Of a DNA stretch of 64,000 nucleotides, positions 8,369 through 18,883 are shown piece by piece (within the stretch, counting starts at the first letter, position 1; each line of letters opens with the position of its first letter). Below the pieces are notes generated by a model. The model did not search any database. It saw only the letters and a list, made by a program, of their open reading frames with translations, and was not told the origin of the DNA. The DNA is taken from NCBI RefSeq assembly GCF_023721815.1, contig NZ_JAMDLI010000022.1, forward strand, positions 434,001 through 498,000, in the 5' to 3' direction. Source of the DNA: Pleomorphomonas sp. JP5. GTDB taxonomy: Bacteria > Pseudomonadota > Alphaproteobacteria > Rhizobiales > Pleomorphomonadaceae. The translations under genes were made by a program, and so were the position numbers.

Positions 8369-9850
8369 ATGGTTTCAGATGTTTGTAATAAGCGTTATAC
8401 CGTAGAGATCCCCGCCTTTGCCTCCATATGTCAGATGATCGTCACCCCCCTCGACTGCTCCGATCCGATGATCCTTGCCGGGCGACTTCGCCCGTTGTCG
8501 CGGTTTGCCTTTCTTGACAGCGCTCTCGTCGGCACCGGATTGGGCAACCACGCCTTTCTGGCCGCCGATCCATTCGCGACGTTCCGTGTGATTGGAGAGC
8601 GGGTATTCTGGAACGATGAGGAGGTCGCGGCGCACCCGGATGATCCTCGATCGCCCGGTCGTCGGGCGCTGGCCGAACTCCATCGTCGTCTGGCGCTCTA
8701 CAGGCATGAGCCTGTGGCGGGATTGCCGCCTTTTCAGGGGGGCGCCATCGGACATGTCGCTTATGAGTTCGGTCGCTTGCTCGAACGGCTGCCCTCGACA
8801 CCGGCGCCAACGGAGGGCATCGCCGAACTCGAGATGCACTTCTACGACGTGGTCTTAGCCTGCGATCTTGCTGCCGGTCGCGCCTTTCTCATCTCGACCG
8901 GTTGGCCGGAGCGTGAGCCGAACAAGCGGGAGACGAGGGCGAAGGCGCGGGCCGAGCAGTTCATGGCGGTGATCGAGAGGACCTCTCCGGTCGAGAAGCC
9001 CTTCGCCGGTTGCGACGATCTCGTATTCGAGGCGAATCTCGATCGAACTCGTTACGAAGCCGCCGTGGCGCGAACGCGAGACTACATCCTCGCCGGCGAC
9101 ATCTTCCAGGCCAACATCACGCGGCGCATCGAGGCGGACCTGCCGGACGATTTCGACGCCTGGGGGTACTATCGCGCTTTGCATGCCGCCAATCCTGCGC
9201 CCTTCGCCGCTTTCCTCGATTACGGCCAGGCGCAGATTGCCTCATCGTCGCCGGAGCGCCTGATCGAGGTACGAGGGCGTTGCGTCGAAGCCAGGCCGAT
9301 CAAGGGAACCACGTCCCGGGGCGCCGATCCGGCCGAGGATGCCGCCCGCGCGGTGGCGCTTGCAGCCTCGGAAAAGGACCGGGCGGAAAACGTAATGATC
9401 GTCGATCTGCTGCGTTCCGACCTTTCTGCCGTTTGCAAGCCGCATACGGTCAAGGTGCCGAGCCTTTGCGAGGTTGAGACCTATGCTTCTCTGCATCATC
9501 TCGTGTCGGTGGTTACGGGCGAGCTCAGGGATGGCTGTTCGGCGGTGGATGCGCTCGCCGCCGTCTTTCCCGGTGGATCGATCACCGGCGCGCCGAAAAT
9601 CCGGGCCATGGAGATCATCGCCGAACTGGAGGAGGTTCCGCGTGACGTCTATTGCGGGGCCATCGGCTATTTCGGCTTCGACGGCTCGGCCGACTTCAAT
9701 ATCGCGATCCGCACGGCGACGTTTGCCGGCGGGCGAGCTTCGCTTGGGGCAGGGGGTGGGATCACGCTGTTGTCCGATCCCACCGCCGAGTTTGATGAGG
9801 CCGAACTCAAGGCGAAGCGGCTGATCAGCGCTTTTGGGAGTCCGAATTGA
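8369..9850 (+). CDS. pabB: Aminodeoxychorismate synthase component I
   Basis: Converts chorismate and ammonia to 4-amino-4-deoxychorismate for folate. The chorismate-binding domain fills the C-terminal half: RPIKGTTSRG, DRAENVMIVDLLRSDL, FPGGSITGAPKIRAMEII and an ending GGGITLLSDPTAEFDE. The lysine in PIKGT marks the PabB/TrpE type. The ATG at 8369 gives 493 residues, but the first 22 look unlike the family. The ATG at 8435 (starting MIVTPLD) is a reasonable alternative. It is translationally coupled to pabA (TTGA overlap). No pabC follows. Confidence 0.9.
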   Translation: MVSDVCNKRYTVEIPAFASICQMIVTPLDCSDPMILAGRLRPLSRFAFLDSALVGTGLGNHAFLAADPFATFRVIGERVFWNDEEVAAHPDDPRSPGRRALAELHRRLALYRHEPVAGLPPFQGGAIGHVAYEFGRLLERLPSTPAPTEGIAELEMHFYDVVLACDLAAGRAFLISTGWPEREPNKRETRAKARAEQFMAVIERTSPVEKPFAGCDDLVFEANLDRTRYEAAVARTRDYILAGDIFQANITRRIEADLPDDFDAWGYYRALHAANPAPFAAFLDYGQAQIASSSPERLIEVRGRCVEARPIKGTTSRGADPAEDAARAVALAASEKDRAENVMIVDLLRSDLSAVCKPHTVKVPSLCEVETYASLHHLVSVVTGELRDGCSAVDALAAVFPGGSITGAPKIRAMEIIAELEEVPRDVYCGAIGYFGFDGSADFNIAIRTATFAGGRASLGAGGGITLLSDPTAEFDEAELKAKRLISAFGSPN

Positions 9851-10455
9851 TCGTCGTGCTGGACAACTTCGACAGCTTCGTCGGCAATGTCGCCCGCTAT
9901 CTCGTCGAGCTGGGCGAAGAGGTGACCGTATTGCGCAACGATGCGATCGATGTGGCTGGTATCGTCACTCTCGGCGCGGAGGCCCTGGTGATAAGCCCCG
10001 GCCCTTGCGGTCCAGGCGAGGCGGGCGTTTCGACCGATGCGGTGCGCATGCTTTCTGGCCGTCTGCCGATCCTCGGCATCTGTCTCGGCCATCAGTGCAT
10101 CGGGGCCGCATTCGGGGCGACGATCGTTCGGGCCCGTGAGCCGATGCACGGACGGTCATCGTCGATCGCCCATGAGGGGGCCGGGCTTTTCTCAGGACTT
10201 CCGAGCCCGCTGGTCGCCGGGCGCTATCATTCGCTAGCCATCGATGTGTCGGCGGGGACGCCACTTCGCGTCACGGCGCGGAGCGAGGGGGGCGATGTCA
10301 TGGCCGTCGAACACATGGAGCATCCGACGTTCGGCGTGCAGTTCCATCCGGAAAGCGTGCTTACCGAAGGCGGCTATCGACTGTTCGCCAACTTTTTGTC
10401 CCACTTGCCGGGGCGGGCAAAGCGGAGTGCTGCCACCCCGCTCGCCCCGTTCTGA
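9847..10455 (+). CDS. pabA: Aminodeoxychorismate synthase glutamine amidotransferase
   Basis: Class I glutamine amidotransferase that supplies ammonia to PabB. The 202 residues start LDNFDSFV after a TTG start (9847-9849) that overlaps the pabB stop as TTGA. The catalytic nucleophile lies in GICLGHQCIG, and the His-Glu pair lies in VQFHPESVLTEGG. It could formally serve anthranilate synthase as TrpG, but the coupling to pabB argues for folate. The stop codon abuts the stop codon of the convergent mmsA gene with no intervening base. Confidence 0.9.
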   Translation: MIVVLDNFDSFVGNVARYLVELGEEVTVLRNDAIDVAGIVTLGAEALVISPGPCGPGEAGVSTDAVRMLSGRLPILGICLGHQCIGAAFGATIVRAREPMHGRSSSIAHEGAGLFSGLPSPLVAGRYHSLAIDVSAGTPLRVTARSEGGDVMAVEHMEHPTFGVQFHPESVLTEGGYRLFANFLSHLPGRAKRSAATPLAPF

Positions 10456-11955
<1,500 letters not shown>

Positions 11956-12075
11956 TTCCCTTATTTCCCTCTGGTTGAGCTTGCATGTCCTGCCCGCTTG
12001 AGGCGATGAAACACCAAGACCGGGTTGCGCGGCAATATGCTGGCTTGGAAAACCATTGTGCATTAATGTGAAGAC

Positions 12076-12993
12076 ATGGACTGGGATCATTTTCGCGTAT
12101 TTCTCGCCGTCGCTCGTGGCGGACAGCTTTCCGCCGCGGCACGCCGGCTGGGTGTCAACCACACCACCGTGGCGCGCCGTCTCGATGCGCTGGAGGCTGA
12201 GCTTGGCGCGGCGCTCTTCGAGCGGCGCCCGACCGGTTGCGTGTTGACCGAGGCTGGCGAGCGCTTGATCCCGCTGGCCGAGCGCATCGAGATCGAGACG
12301 CGAGCGGCGCTGGCGGCCGTGTCGTCCGGTGAGACCGAGATCACCGGCACCGTCCGTGTCGGCGCGCCCGACGGGCTTGGAAACAGCTTTCTTGCCCGCG
12401 AGTTGGGACTGTTCGCGGCGCAGCATCCCGGGGTGCTCGTGGAGCTGGTTCCTTTGCCGGTGAAGTTCTCGGTGTCTCGGCGAGAGGCCGACCTCGTCAT
12501 CGAGCTATCTCGGCCGACAACGGGTCGCCTCGTAGCGACCAAGCTCGTCGACTATACGCTTGGCGTCTATGCGGCCGAAGGCTATCTCGCCGACCATGGT
12601 TCGCCCGCCTGTCTCGACGATCTCGCGGGGCATCGTCTCGTCACCGGCATCGACGACTACACTTTCTCGTCGGCGCTCGACTATGCAGCCACCTTGCAGG
12701 CCTACTCGAAGCGTCTCTACCGCTGCGCTGGTGCAACGAGCCAGTTCGAGGCGATCTGTGCTGGCGCTGGCATCGGCGTGTTGCACGACTTCATGGCGCT
12801 TGACGCGACAGGGCTTGTCCGTTTGCTGCCGGAGGTGAGCTTCTCGCGTACCTACTGGCTGGTGGGCCACCCCGGTGCGACATCGATCGCGGCCATCGCC
12901 GCCTGTCGGCGCTACCTTGTCGAGACCTTTCGCCGGCAGCGTCGGTACTTCCAGCCGCTTGGGCCAGCCAAGGTATCGTCATCTTCTGAGTGA
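12076..12993 (+). CDS. LysR-family transcriptional regulator
   Basis: 305 residues with an N-terminal winged helix-turn-helix ([35 protein letters not shown], about residues 6-40) and a LysR substrate domain from about residue 90. It is divergent from mmsA, and LysR proteins commonly regulate the divergent neighbour, so mmsA control is inferred. The 120-base gap contains CATTAATG (12061-12068), but I see no clear T-N11-A pair. The ligand is unknown. Confidence 0.85.
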   Translation: MDWDHFRVFLAVARGGQLSAAARRLGVNHTTVARRLDALEAELGAALFERRPTGCVLTEAGERLIPLAERIEIETRAALAAVSSGETEITGTVRVGAPDGLGNSFLARELGLFAAQHPGVLVELVPLPVKFSVSRREADLVIELSRPTTGRLVATKLVDYTLGVYAAEGYLADHGSPACLDDLAGHRLVTGIDDYTFSSALDYAATLQAYSKRLYRCAGATSQFEAICAGAGIGVLHDFMALDATGLVRLLPEVSFSRTYWLVGHPGATSIAAIAACRRYLVETFRRQRRYFQPLGPAKVSSSSE

Positions 12994-13001
12994 TCCGATA
13001 C

Positions 13002-13070
13002 TGGAACAAAGTTCCAACGGCGCGAAGTTCCATAGAACAAACTTCCGATCATTGCCGTTGCGCGACAACG
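13002..13070 (+). promoter_or_regulatory. Three inverted repeats upstream of cysE
   Basis: Three arrays lie in 69 bases: TGGAAC-AAA-GTTCCA (13002-13016, perfect); GAAGTT...AACTTC (13024-13045) with GTTC-CATA-GAAC nested inside; and CGTTG-CGCGA-CAACG (13056-13070). They lie between the LysR stop and a candidate promoter for cysE. GTTCC/GGAAC half-sites recur, so a dimeric regulator site is plausible. The regulator is unknown. LexA spacing (GTTC-N7-GTTC) is not met. Confidence 0.4.
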
Positions 13071-13077
13071 CCATGCT

Positions 13078-13104
13078 TTGGCGTCGATGCGACTTTCGTA
13101 TAAA
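13078..13104 (+). promoter_or_regulatory. Candidate cysE promoter
   Basis: TTGGCG (13078-13083) and TATAAA (13099-13104), spaced 15 bases, lie 30 bases before the preferred cysE start. The spacing is short, so this is tentative. Confidence 0.3.
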
Positions 13105-13134
13105 ATTCCGTGTAGAGATCAAGTTATTCGAGTG

Positions 13135-14001
13135 ATGGCCATGGACCGGGCGTCGAGACTTTGGGCAGGCGAGGTTGCGACCGGCCGGTCGTCGGCCATC
13201 GACCTTTACTGGCATCGCCTCAAGGGCGAGGCGGAAGCCGCCATGGCTCGCGAACCGGCGCTCACGTCGCTTCTCGCCGCCACCATTCTCGAACAGTCCG
13301 ATCTGGCGACGGCGCTCGCCAGCCGTCTCGGCCAGCGGCTTGCGGGAGATGAACTCGCTTCCGAAGTCATCGCCCGGACCGTGCTCAAGGTGCTCGATGC
13401 CGATCCCGGGATTCTGGATGCCGTGCATGCCGATCTCAAGGCGGTGGTCGAGCGAGATCCGGCGTCCGGTCGCCTGATCGAGCCATTCCTGTTTTTCAAA
13501 GGCTTTTCGGCTATCCAGACGCATCGCATCGCCCACCACCTGTGGCGGGCCGGCCGGCGTGACATGGCTCTGGTGCTGCAGAGCCGCTCGTCCTCGGTTT
13601 TCCAGACCGACATTCATCCGGGTGCCAAGATCGGGCAGGGCATCTTCATTGACCACGCCACCGGCGTCGTGATCGGCGAGACCGCCGAAATAGAGGACGA
13701 GGTGTCCATCCTGCAGGACGTGACGCTGGGCGGTACCGGAACGCATACAGGCAAGCGCCATCCGACAATCCGGACCGGCGTGATGATCGGCGCCGGCGCC
13801 CAGATCTTCGGCCCGGTGGAAATCGGCGCCTATTCCAAGGTCGCTGCCGGCTCGCTGGTGACGACAACCATTCCCGCCCACTCAACGGCCGTCGGTACGC
13901 CGGCCCGCATCATACTTGGCGATGCGCCGGCCAATCCGGCCCGCAACATGGACCAGATGCTCACCGAGCGCGATTACTCCGCCTTCACCTGGGTGATATG
14001 A
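13135..14001 (+). CDS. cysE: Serine O-acetyltransferase
   Basis: Makes O-acetylserine from serine and acetyl-CoA, the first step of cysteine synthesis. The helical N-terminal domain (about 1-145) is followed by the left-handed beta-helix of hexapeptide repeats: DIHPGAKIGQGIFIDHATGVVIGETAEI, then VTLGGTGTHTGKRHP and a C-terminal tail. The ATG at 13135 (288 residues) is chosen because upstream starts at 13078 and 13087 fall in or next to the candidate promoter; 13141 is also possible. The upstream inverted repeats suggest regulation. A strong terminator follows. Confidence 0.92.
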   Translation: MAMDRASRLWAGEVATGRSSAIDLYWHRLKGEAEAAMAREPALTSLLAATILEQSDLATALASRLGQRLAGDELASEVIARTVLKVLDADPGILDAVHADLKAVVERDPASGRLIEPFLFFKGFSAIQTHRIAHHLWRAGRRDMALVLQSRSSSVFQTDIHPGAKIGQGIFIDHATGVVIGETAEIEDEVSILQDVTLGGTGTHTGKRHPTIRTGVMIGAGAQIFGPVEIGAYSKVAAGSLVTTTIPAHSTAVGTPARIILGDAPANPARNMDQMLTERDYSAFTWVI

Positions 14002-14035
14002 TCGATCTTGCGCTGATGCGCCGAACAGTTCTGAC

Positions 14036-14070
14036 GGCGGCTCGGATGGTCCGGGCCGCCTTTGTCTTTT
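14036..14070 (+). terminator. Terminator of cysE
   Basis: A 10-bp stem (14036-14045 with 14051-14060, one G-U pair), 5-base loop, then TTTGTCTTTT. It separates cysE from the convergent TRAP operon. Confidence 0.85.
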
Positions 14071-14075
14071 CGAGG

Positions 14076-15356
14076 CTAGTGAAACAGGCGCGGCAGCCAC
14101 AGTGAGACCGCTGGAACGTAGGTGACGATCATCAGCACCAGGAAGGCGGCGACGTAGAATGGCCAGATGGTGCGGGCGGCCTGTAGGATCGGGATCTTGG
14201 CGATGGCGCAAGTCACGAACAGCACAGAGCCCACCGGAGGCGTACACAGCCCGATGCCGAGGTTGAGGATCAGAATGGCGCCGAACTGAACCGGGTCCAT
14301 GCCGAAGGCGGTGACCACCGGCAGGAAGATCGGCGTGGTGATGATGATCAGCGGCGCCATGTCCATGAAGCAACCAAGCACCAGTAGGATCAGGTTCAGC
14401 AGCAGGAATATGACGAGCGGGTTCTCCGACACCGCCTGCATGGCCGCGACCATCGCAGCGGGTACCTGTAGCAGAGCCAGGAGCCAGGCGAACGATGCCG
14501 CCGAACCGATCACCATCAGTACCATGGCGGTGGTTCGCACCGCTCCCAGCGTCGCCTCGCGGAAGTCGCTCCAGCTCATCGATCGATAGACGAGCAGTGT
14601 GATGAGCAGCGCATAGATCAGCGCGATGCAGGAACTCTCGGTCGCCGTGAAAATACCCGAGCGGACGCCACCGAAGATGATGGCGATCAATAGGATGCCG
14701 GGGATGGCGTTCAGGACGATCGGGCCGATCTTGCGCCATCCGGGGAAGAGCTCCGCCGGATAGCCGTGACGCCGGGCCACCCAATAGGCGGCGATCATGA
14801 GCGAGGCGGCCAGCATCAGGCCGGGTATGACGCCGGCCGTGAACAGGTCGGCGATGGAAATCTTGCCGCCGGCCGAGATCGAATAGATGATCATGTTGTG
14901 CGACGGCGGGATCAACAGCGCGATGATGGCGCCGACGGAGGTGATGTTCACCGCGTAGTCGACGTCGTAGCCGCGCTTCTTCATCTGCGGGATCATCAGG
15001 CCGCCAACCGCCGAGGCATCGGCGACGGCCGAGCCGGAGACGCCGCCGAACATGGTCGAGGCGACGATATTGACCTGTCCCAGTCCACCACGCGCATGCC
15101 CGACCATCGAGGCGGCCAATCGCACCAGTTTCTCGGCGATGCCGCCGCGCGCCATGACGTCACCGGCGTAGATGAAGAAGGGAATGGCCAGAAGCGCGAA
15201 GGAGCTGATGCCGGAGTTGAGCCGCTGAACGACGATGACCGGTGGCATGCCCAAATAGAGAATGGTGAACAGCGACGAGATCGCCAGGCAGAAGGCGATG
15301 GGCGTGCCGAGCACGAGAAGCCCCACGAAGGAGCCGAACAGGATCCAGAGTTCCAT
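14076..15356 (-). CDS. dctM: TRAP transporter large permease (DctM)
   Basis: Twelve-segment inner-membrane subunit that performs sodium-driven solute import. The 426 residues match the DctM length and include family segments GVSGSAVADASAVGGLMIPQM and LIPPSHNMIIYS, plus a hydrophobic pattern throughout. The ATG at 15356 shares its A with the TGA of dctQ (TGATG). A further open frame upstream is the dctQ gene read in another frame. The substrate is set by DctP and is not evident from sequence. Confidence 0.93.
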   Translation of the reverse strand: MELWILFGSFVGLLVLGTPIAFCLAISSLFTILYLGMPPVIVVQRLNSGISSFALLAIPFFIYAGDVMARGGIAEKLVRLAASMVGHARGGLGQVNIVASTMFGGVSGSAVADASAVGGLMIPQMKKRGYDVDYAVNITSVGAIIALLIPPSHNMIIYSISAGGKISIADLFTAGVIPGLMLAASLMIAAYWVARRHGYPAELFPGWRKIGPIVLNAIPGILLIAIIFGGVRSGIFTATESSCIALIYALLITLLVYRSMSWSDFREATLGAVRTTAMVLMVIGSAASFAWLLALLQVPAAMVAAMQAVSENPLVIFLLLNLILLVLGCFMDMAPLIIITTPIFLPVVTAFGMDPVQFGAILILNLGIGLCTPPVGSVLFVTCAIAKIPILQAARTIWPFYVAAFLVLMIVTYVPAVSLWLPRLFH

Positions 15357-15892
15357 CAGGATGCATCCCTCGGCAGTGCGGTTTCCGAGACGTCGGACTC
15401 GGAGCTGCTCGCTCCGAAGTGCAACCGAATGATCCGCTCGACGGCAAACAGCGTGAACAGCAAGCCCGAACAGATCAACGGCAGGAAATCGGTCGCGCCG
15501 GTGATGCCCAGGCCGGGGATCAGCGTGTCCCATGTCCGGGCGGCAAGCTGAAACCCGTACCAGGAGATGAAGAGACCGAAGACGGCGATGAGCGACAGGG
15601 AAATCGTGTCCAGCAGGCGGTTGACCGATGGCGGCGCCAGGTAGCGCAACAGGTCGAGCCCGAGGTGAAAGTTCTCCCGAACACCGACCGCCGCGCCAAG
15701 AAAGATGAACCAGCCCATCAGCTGGATGGCCATCGGTTCGGCGAAAGTCAGGGAGAAGTTGAGAACGTAGCGGCTGAACACCTGGGCGCCGACGACGATG
15801 GTCATCAGCACAAGCGCGATACCGGCGGCGGCCAGGGTCGCTTTGGCCAGTCTGTCGATGAGGTGGAAAAGCAAGTTGTGTCGGGTCTTCAT
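15356..15892 (-). CDS. dctQ: TRAP transporter small permease (DctQ)
   Basis: 178-residue membrane subunit with four hydrophobic segments, including the typical LMGWFIFLGAAVGVRENFHLGLDLL (middle). The ATG at 15892 follows dctP by 95 bases, which contain a strong hairpin. It overlaps dctM by one base. Confidence 0.88.
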   Translation of the reverse strand: MKTRHNLLFHLIDRLAKATLAAAGIALVLMTIVVGAQVFSRYVLNFSLTFAEPMAIQLMGWFIFLGAAVGVRENFHLGLDLLRYLAPPSVNRLLDTISLSLIAVFGLFISWYGFQLAARTWDTLIPGLGITGATDFLPLICSGLLFTLFAVERIIRLHFGASSSESDVSETALPRDAS

Positions 15893-15922
15893 GGCATCAC
15901 CGAGATCCTGACGCACCGAACA

Positions 15923-15946
15923 CCGCCCGGCTTTCGGGCCGGGCGG
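15923..15946 (-). repeat. GC-rich hairpin between dctP and dctQ
   Basis: A perfect 9-bp stem (15923-15931 with 15938-15946) around a 6-base loop, 41 bases after the dctP stop and before dctQ. There is no T run, so it is more likely an mRNA-stabilising or partial-termination element that raises DctP over the permeases. Confidence 0.6.
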
Positions 15947-15987
15947 CGGCTGAGTTCGGACGGGCTGGAGCCAGCCCTCGGCCGTGG

Positions 15988-16962
15988 TTACTCGGTGGCC
16001 TGGATACGGGCGACGAGATCCTTCAACTTCGGATCGGTAATGAACTTGTCGTAGACGGGCTTCATCGCCTCGATGAACGGGCCCTTGTCGATCTGAGCTA
16101 CGATCGCGCCGCCTTCGCGCACCTTGGCTTCCGACGCCTTCTCGCGGGCGGCCCACAGCTCGCGCATCTTGGGAACGCTGTCCTTTGCCGCCTGGCGGAT
16201 GACCGCCTGATCCTCTGCCGAGAGCTTGTCATAGCTCGACTTGGCCATGACCAGCACTTCAGGCTGCAGCGAGTGCTCGGTCAGCGTGTAGTGCTTGGCG
16301 ACCTCGAAGTGACGTGTGGATTCATAGGAGGGCCAGTTGTTCTCGGCGCCGTCGATGACACCGGTCTGCAGGCCCGAGTAAACCTCGCCGAACGGCATCG
16401 GCGTCGGATTGGTTCCCATGGCCTCGGCCGTGGCGACCCACATGTCAGACTGCTGAACGCGCAGCTTGAGACCCTTGAGGTCGTCGATCGAGGCGATGGG
16501 CTTCTTGGTGTAGATCGACCGGGCGCCGGAGTCATAGTAGCAGAGGGCGATCAGCCCCTTGGCCTCGAAAGCCTTCAGGATTTCCTCGCCGATCGGCCCG
16601 TCGACGACATGGTGCATGTGATCGACCGACTTGAACACGAACGGTAGGCCGAGCACCGACGTCTCTGGCACCACATTGTTGAATTGCGCGGTGGAGACGC
16701 GGTTGAAGTCGATGACGCCGAACTGAGTCTGCTCGATGGTGTCCTTCTCCGAGCCGAGCACACCGTTGTTGAACTCCTGGATCTTGATGCGCCCGCCGGT
16801 CCTCTCCTCGACCAGCTTGCCCATGTAGATCACCGCCTCGACGGTGGGGTATCCGTCCGGATGGACGTCGGCGGCCTTGAATGTGACCGTATCGGCCATG
16901 GCAGTGCCTGCGAGCCCGAAGGCTCCGACGACACCCAAAATGCAGGTGAGTCCTCGCTTCAT
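15988..16962 (-). CDS. dctP: TRAP transporter substrate-binding protein (DctP)
   Basis: Periplasmic receptor, 324 residues, with a Sec signal peptide (1-22, AMA-D). The DctP fold shows [27 protein letters not shown] and the ligand-binding arginine region [47 protein letters not shown]. The latter is the family signature for organic-acid and sugar-acid receptors. The ATG at 16962 has a GGGAGG site. Upstream lies the hydratase gene. Together the genes suggest uptake and hydration of an acidic carbon source. Confidence 0.92.
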   Translation of the reverse strand: MKRGLTCILGVVGAFGLAGTAMADTVTFKAADVHPDGYPTVEAVIYMGKLVEERTGGRIKIQEFNNGVLGSEKDTIEQTQFGVIDFNRVSTAQFNNVVPETSVLGLPFVFKSVDHMHHVVDGPIGEEILKAFEAKGLIALCYYDSGARSIYTKKPIASIDDLKGLKLRVQQSDMWVATAEAMGTNPTPMPFGEVYSGLQTGVIDGAENNWPSYESTRHFEVAKHYTLTEHSLQPEVLVMAKSSYDKLSAEDQAVIRQAAKDSVPKMRELWAAREKASEAKVREGGAIVAQIDKGPFIEAMKPVYDKFITDPKLKDLVARIQATE

Positions 16963-16998
16963 GCCTTTCCTCCCATTTGCGGCGTCATCAGCCGCGTC

Positions 16999-17021
16999 GC
17001 CCGCTATGGCAGCTGGCGGGC
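16999..17021 (-). repeat. Small hairpin between hydratase gene and dctP
   Basis: GCCCGC (16999-17004) and GCGGGC (17016-17021) form a 6-bp stem with an 11-base loop in the 130-base gap. It has no T run. Its role is unclear; it may moderate read-through from the hydratase gene. Confidence 0.3.
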
Positions 17022-17092
17022 ACAGCCCCTCGAACCGATCGCCCAGGCTCCTCAACCGAGCGGCGGGTTCGCTTCACAAAGCAAACGACCGG

Positions 17093-17908
17093 TCAGAGAC
17101 CGGCCGGAAGGGCTTCAAAAACCTCGATGTCGCAGGGGGCGGCGCCCGAAAACTCGATGCGGCCCCGATCACCGGGAACGACCTGATGTATCCCGGTGGT
17201 CATGCCGGTCAGAACGATGTCACCGGCCCTCAGATGTCGCCCCCGTGTCAACAGATGCTCGGCCAGGAATTGCAAAGCGGCGATCGGTCCACCGACGACA
17301 TTGGCTGCCGAGCCTTCGCCAGCAACGCTACCGTTGATCGACATGCGCGAGCCGAGCTCGGACAGCTCCGTGGTGCGCCAGCCGGAAACCTCTGGGCCGA
17401 CGACGGCTCCGGCATTGTTGCCATGGTCCGATACCACGGCGGTCGGGCCGAGATCGTTGAGGGTCGCCAATGGGCTTGAGGCGATTTCCGAGCCAGCGTG
17501 CAGGCCGGACAGAGACGCCGTGATGGAGTCCGCGGAAAAGGCTCCGTCGACGGGCAGGAGGTCGCGCGCGAAGATGGCGACGAACTCGGCCTCTAGCGCG
17601 GCGAAGCCGCCGGCAAACACAGGCATCCGAACCGTTCCACCGTCAGGCAGAAACTGGATGTTGCCGGACATGATCGGACCGGCGAGACGGCTGGCCCCGA
17701 GCGTTTCGCGCAGATCGGGGCGAATGCCGGCAACCTTCCAACCGGCGACCGAACGGCCGCTCAGGGCAATGGCTCTCTCCTGCACCCGATAGGCGTCTGC
17801 CAGCGAGTCAGGCAGTGCGCCGGGAAAAGCGTCGAGTGCCGTGGCGGCGCGGCGCGCCTCCACGAAATGCGCGGCGATACGATCGACGTCGGCTTCCTGC
17901 AGACTCAT
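17093..17908 (-). CDS. 2-keto-4-pentenoate hydratase-like (MhpD/FAH superfamily)
   Basis: 271 residues of the hydratase/decarboxylase branch of the FAH fold. The acidic metal site is recognisable in AALEAEFVAIFARDL (about 100-115), and later GSVAGEGSAANVVGGPIAALQFLAEHL and GDIVLTGMTTGIHQV match the family. Such enzymes add water to 2-oxo-pent-4-enoates in meta-cleavage or sugar-acid pathways. It is co-oriented with dctPQM and divergent from a GntR regulator, so a TRAP-imported acid is the probable pathway entry. No ring-cleavage gene is nearby. Confidence 0.8.
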   Translation of the reverse strand: MSLQEADVDRIAAHFVEARRAATALDAFPGALPDSLADAYRVQERAIALSGRSVAGWKVAGIRPDLRETLGASRLAGPIMSGNIQFLPDGGTVRMPVFAGGFAALEAEFVAIFARDLLPVDGAFSADSITASLSGLHAGSEIASSPLATLNDLGPTAVVSDHGNNAGAVVGPEVSGWRTTELSELGSRMSINGSVAGEGSAANVVGGPIAALQFLAEHLLTRGRHLRAGDIVLTGMTTGIHQVVPGDRGRIEFSGAAPCDIEVFEALPAGL

Positions 17909-17995
17909 GTTTGGTGTTCCCCTGACAGCCGGTGGTCCTTGAGGCCGGGCGTCGAGCAGTTGCTCCCACCGGGCCGAAGGGTGGCTTTTTCTGTA

Positions 17996-18014
17996 CCATA
18001 CTGATGTGGTATGG
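17996..18014 (+). promoter_or_regulatory. Putative GntR/FCD operator
   Basis: CCATAC (17996-18001) and GTATGG (18009-18014) form an inverted repeat flanked by CTG and CAG in the divergent promoter region between the hydratase gene and the GntR regulator. Position and dyad symmetry suit an autoregulated FadR-type repressor; binding is inferred. Confidence 0.5.
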
Positions 18015-18081
18015 CAGATGTCGAGCTAGAAAAACGGATACCGACTTTTTGACTGCGGACGAAGAAAGCGGGCGCCAGAAG

Positions 18082-18759
18082 ATGACGGTTCTCCCGGACA
18101 CCTCCGAGGACTCGGCTGCGCGGCGCGTGGAGCGCGAGCTGCGCAAGGCAATCATCACGCTTGAAATCCAGCCGGGAGCCTCGCTGTCGGAAAAGGAGCT
18201 GGCCGATCGCTATGGCGTCTCGCGTCAACCGGTGCGTGAAGCGTTGATCAATCTCGGCAAGGCGGGGCTTGTGGGTATCCTGCCGAGAAGGGGAACCTTC
18301 GTCGCCAAGATATCGCTCGATCTGATGCGTCAGGCTCGCTTCGTTCGAGAGTCGATCGAAGTGGCGGTGGTGCGCCGAGCCTGCGTTTCGTTCGCCCCCG
18401 AGGCCCGTCAACGCATTGATGGCATTCTCGATCGGCAGGCGGATCTTGCCGCGGCGCAATCCCACTATGCCTTTCAGCGGGAAGACGAGGCTTTCCACGC
18501 GGCTCTTTCGGAGGGAGCCGGTTACCCAACTGCCTGGGAAACCTTGGCGACCATCAAGGCGCACATGGACCGCGTCTGCCATCTGACCTTGCCGCAGCCA
18601 GATACGTTGCCGAAACTGGTCGAGGAGCATCGGCGGATTATAGACGCCATCGACTGCCATGATGCCGATCGGGCCGAGGTGGCGCTGAAGGTTCATCTGG
18701 ACGGAATTCTCAAGGCATTGCCAAGAGTTCGAGATCAGTTCGGGTTCCTGTTCGCCTGA
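18082..18759 (+). CDS. GntR-family regulator, FadR/FCD type
   Basis: 225 residues: an N-terminal winged helix (ERELRKAIITLEIQPGASLSEKELADRYGVSRQPVREALINL, about 15-55, with the typical SRQPVREAL) and an all-helical FCD ligand domain. Probable metal ligands of the FCD domain occur in REDEAFHAAL and EEHRRIIDAI. The ATG at 18082 is used; the longer frame from 17932 crosses the operator dyad. It probably represses the divergent hydratase-dctPQM operon until the substrate or its intermediate binds. Confidence 0.85.
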   Translation: MTVLPDTSEDSAARRVERELRKAIITLEIQPGASLSEKELADRYGVSRQPVREALINLGKAGLVGILPRRGTFVAKISLDLMRQARFVRESIEVAVVRRACVSFAPEARQRIDGILDRQADLAAAQSHYAFQREDEAFHAALSEGAGYPTAWETLATIKAHMDRVCHLTLPQPDTLPKLVEEHRRIIDAIDCHDADRAEVALKVHLDGILKALPRVRDQFGFLFA

Positions 18760-18846
18760 GCTTGACCGGGAATGAATGATCGATCTTGCAAAATATTGAT
18801 ACTTTCTGCTGAGATCCGCCAAGTTTGATTGACGGCGAGGCCCCCT

Positions 18847-18860
18847 CGAACCTAGGTTCG
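18847..18860 (+). promoter_or_regulatory. Perfect palindrome upstream of rhaB
   Basis: CGAACCTAGGTTCG is a 14-base perfect palindrome ending 23 bases before the rhaB start. It is a candidate repressor site. No regulator gene adjoins rhaB. Confidence 0.35.
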
Positions 18861-18883
18861 CCAAGGTAGGGGAGGGTGCGGTC

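Noticed and set aside
13002-13045. LexA (SOS) box before cysE
   Set aside because: GTTC half-sites are not in the direct-repeat N7 arrangement used by alphaproteobacterial LexA.
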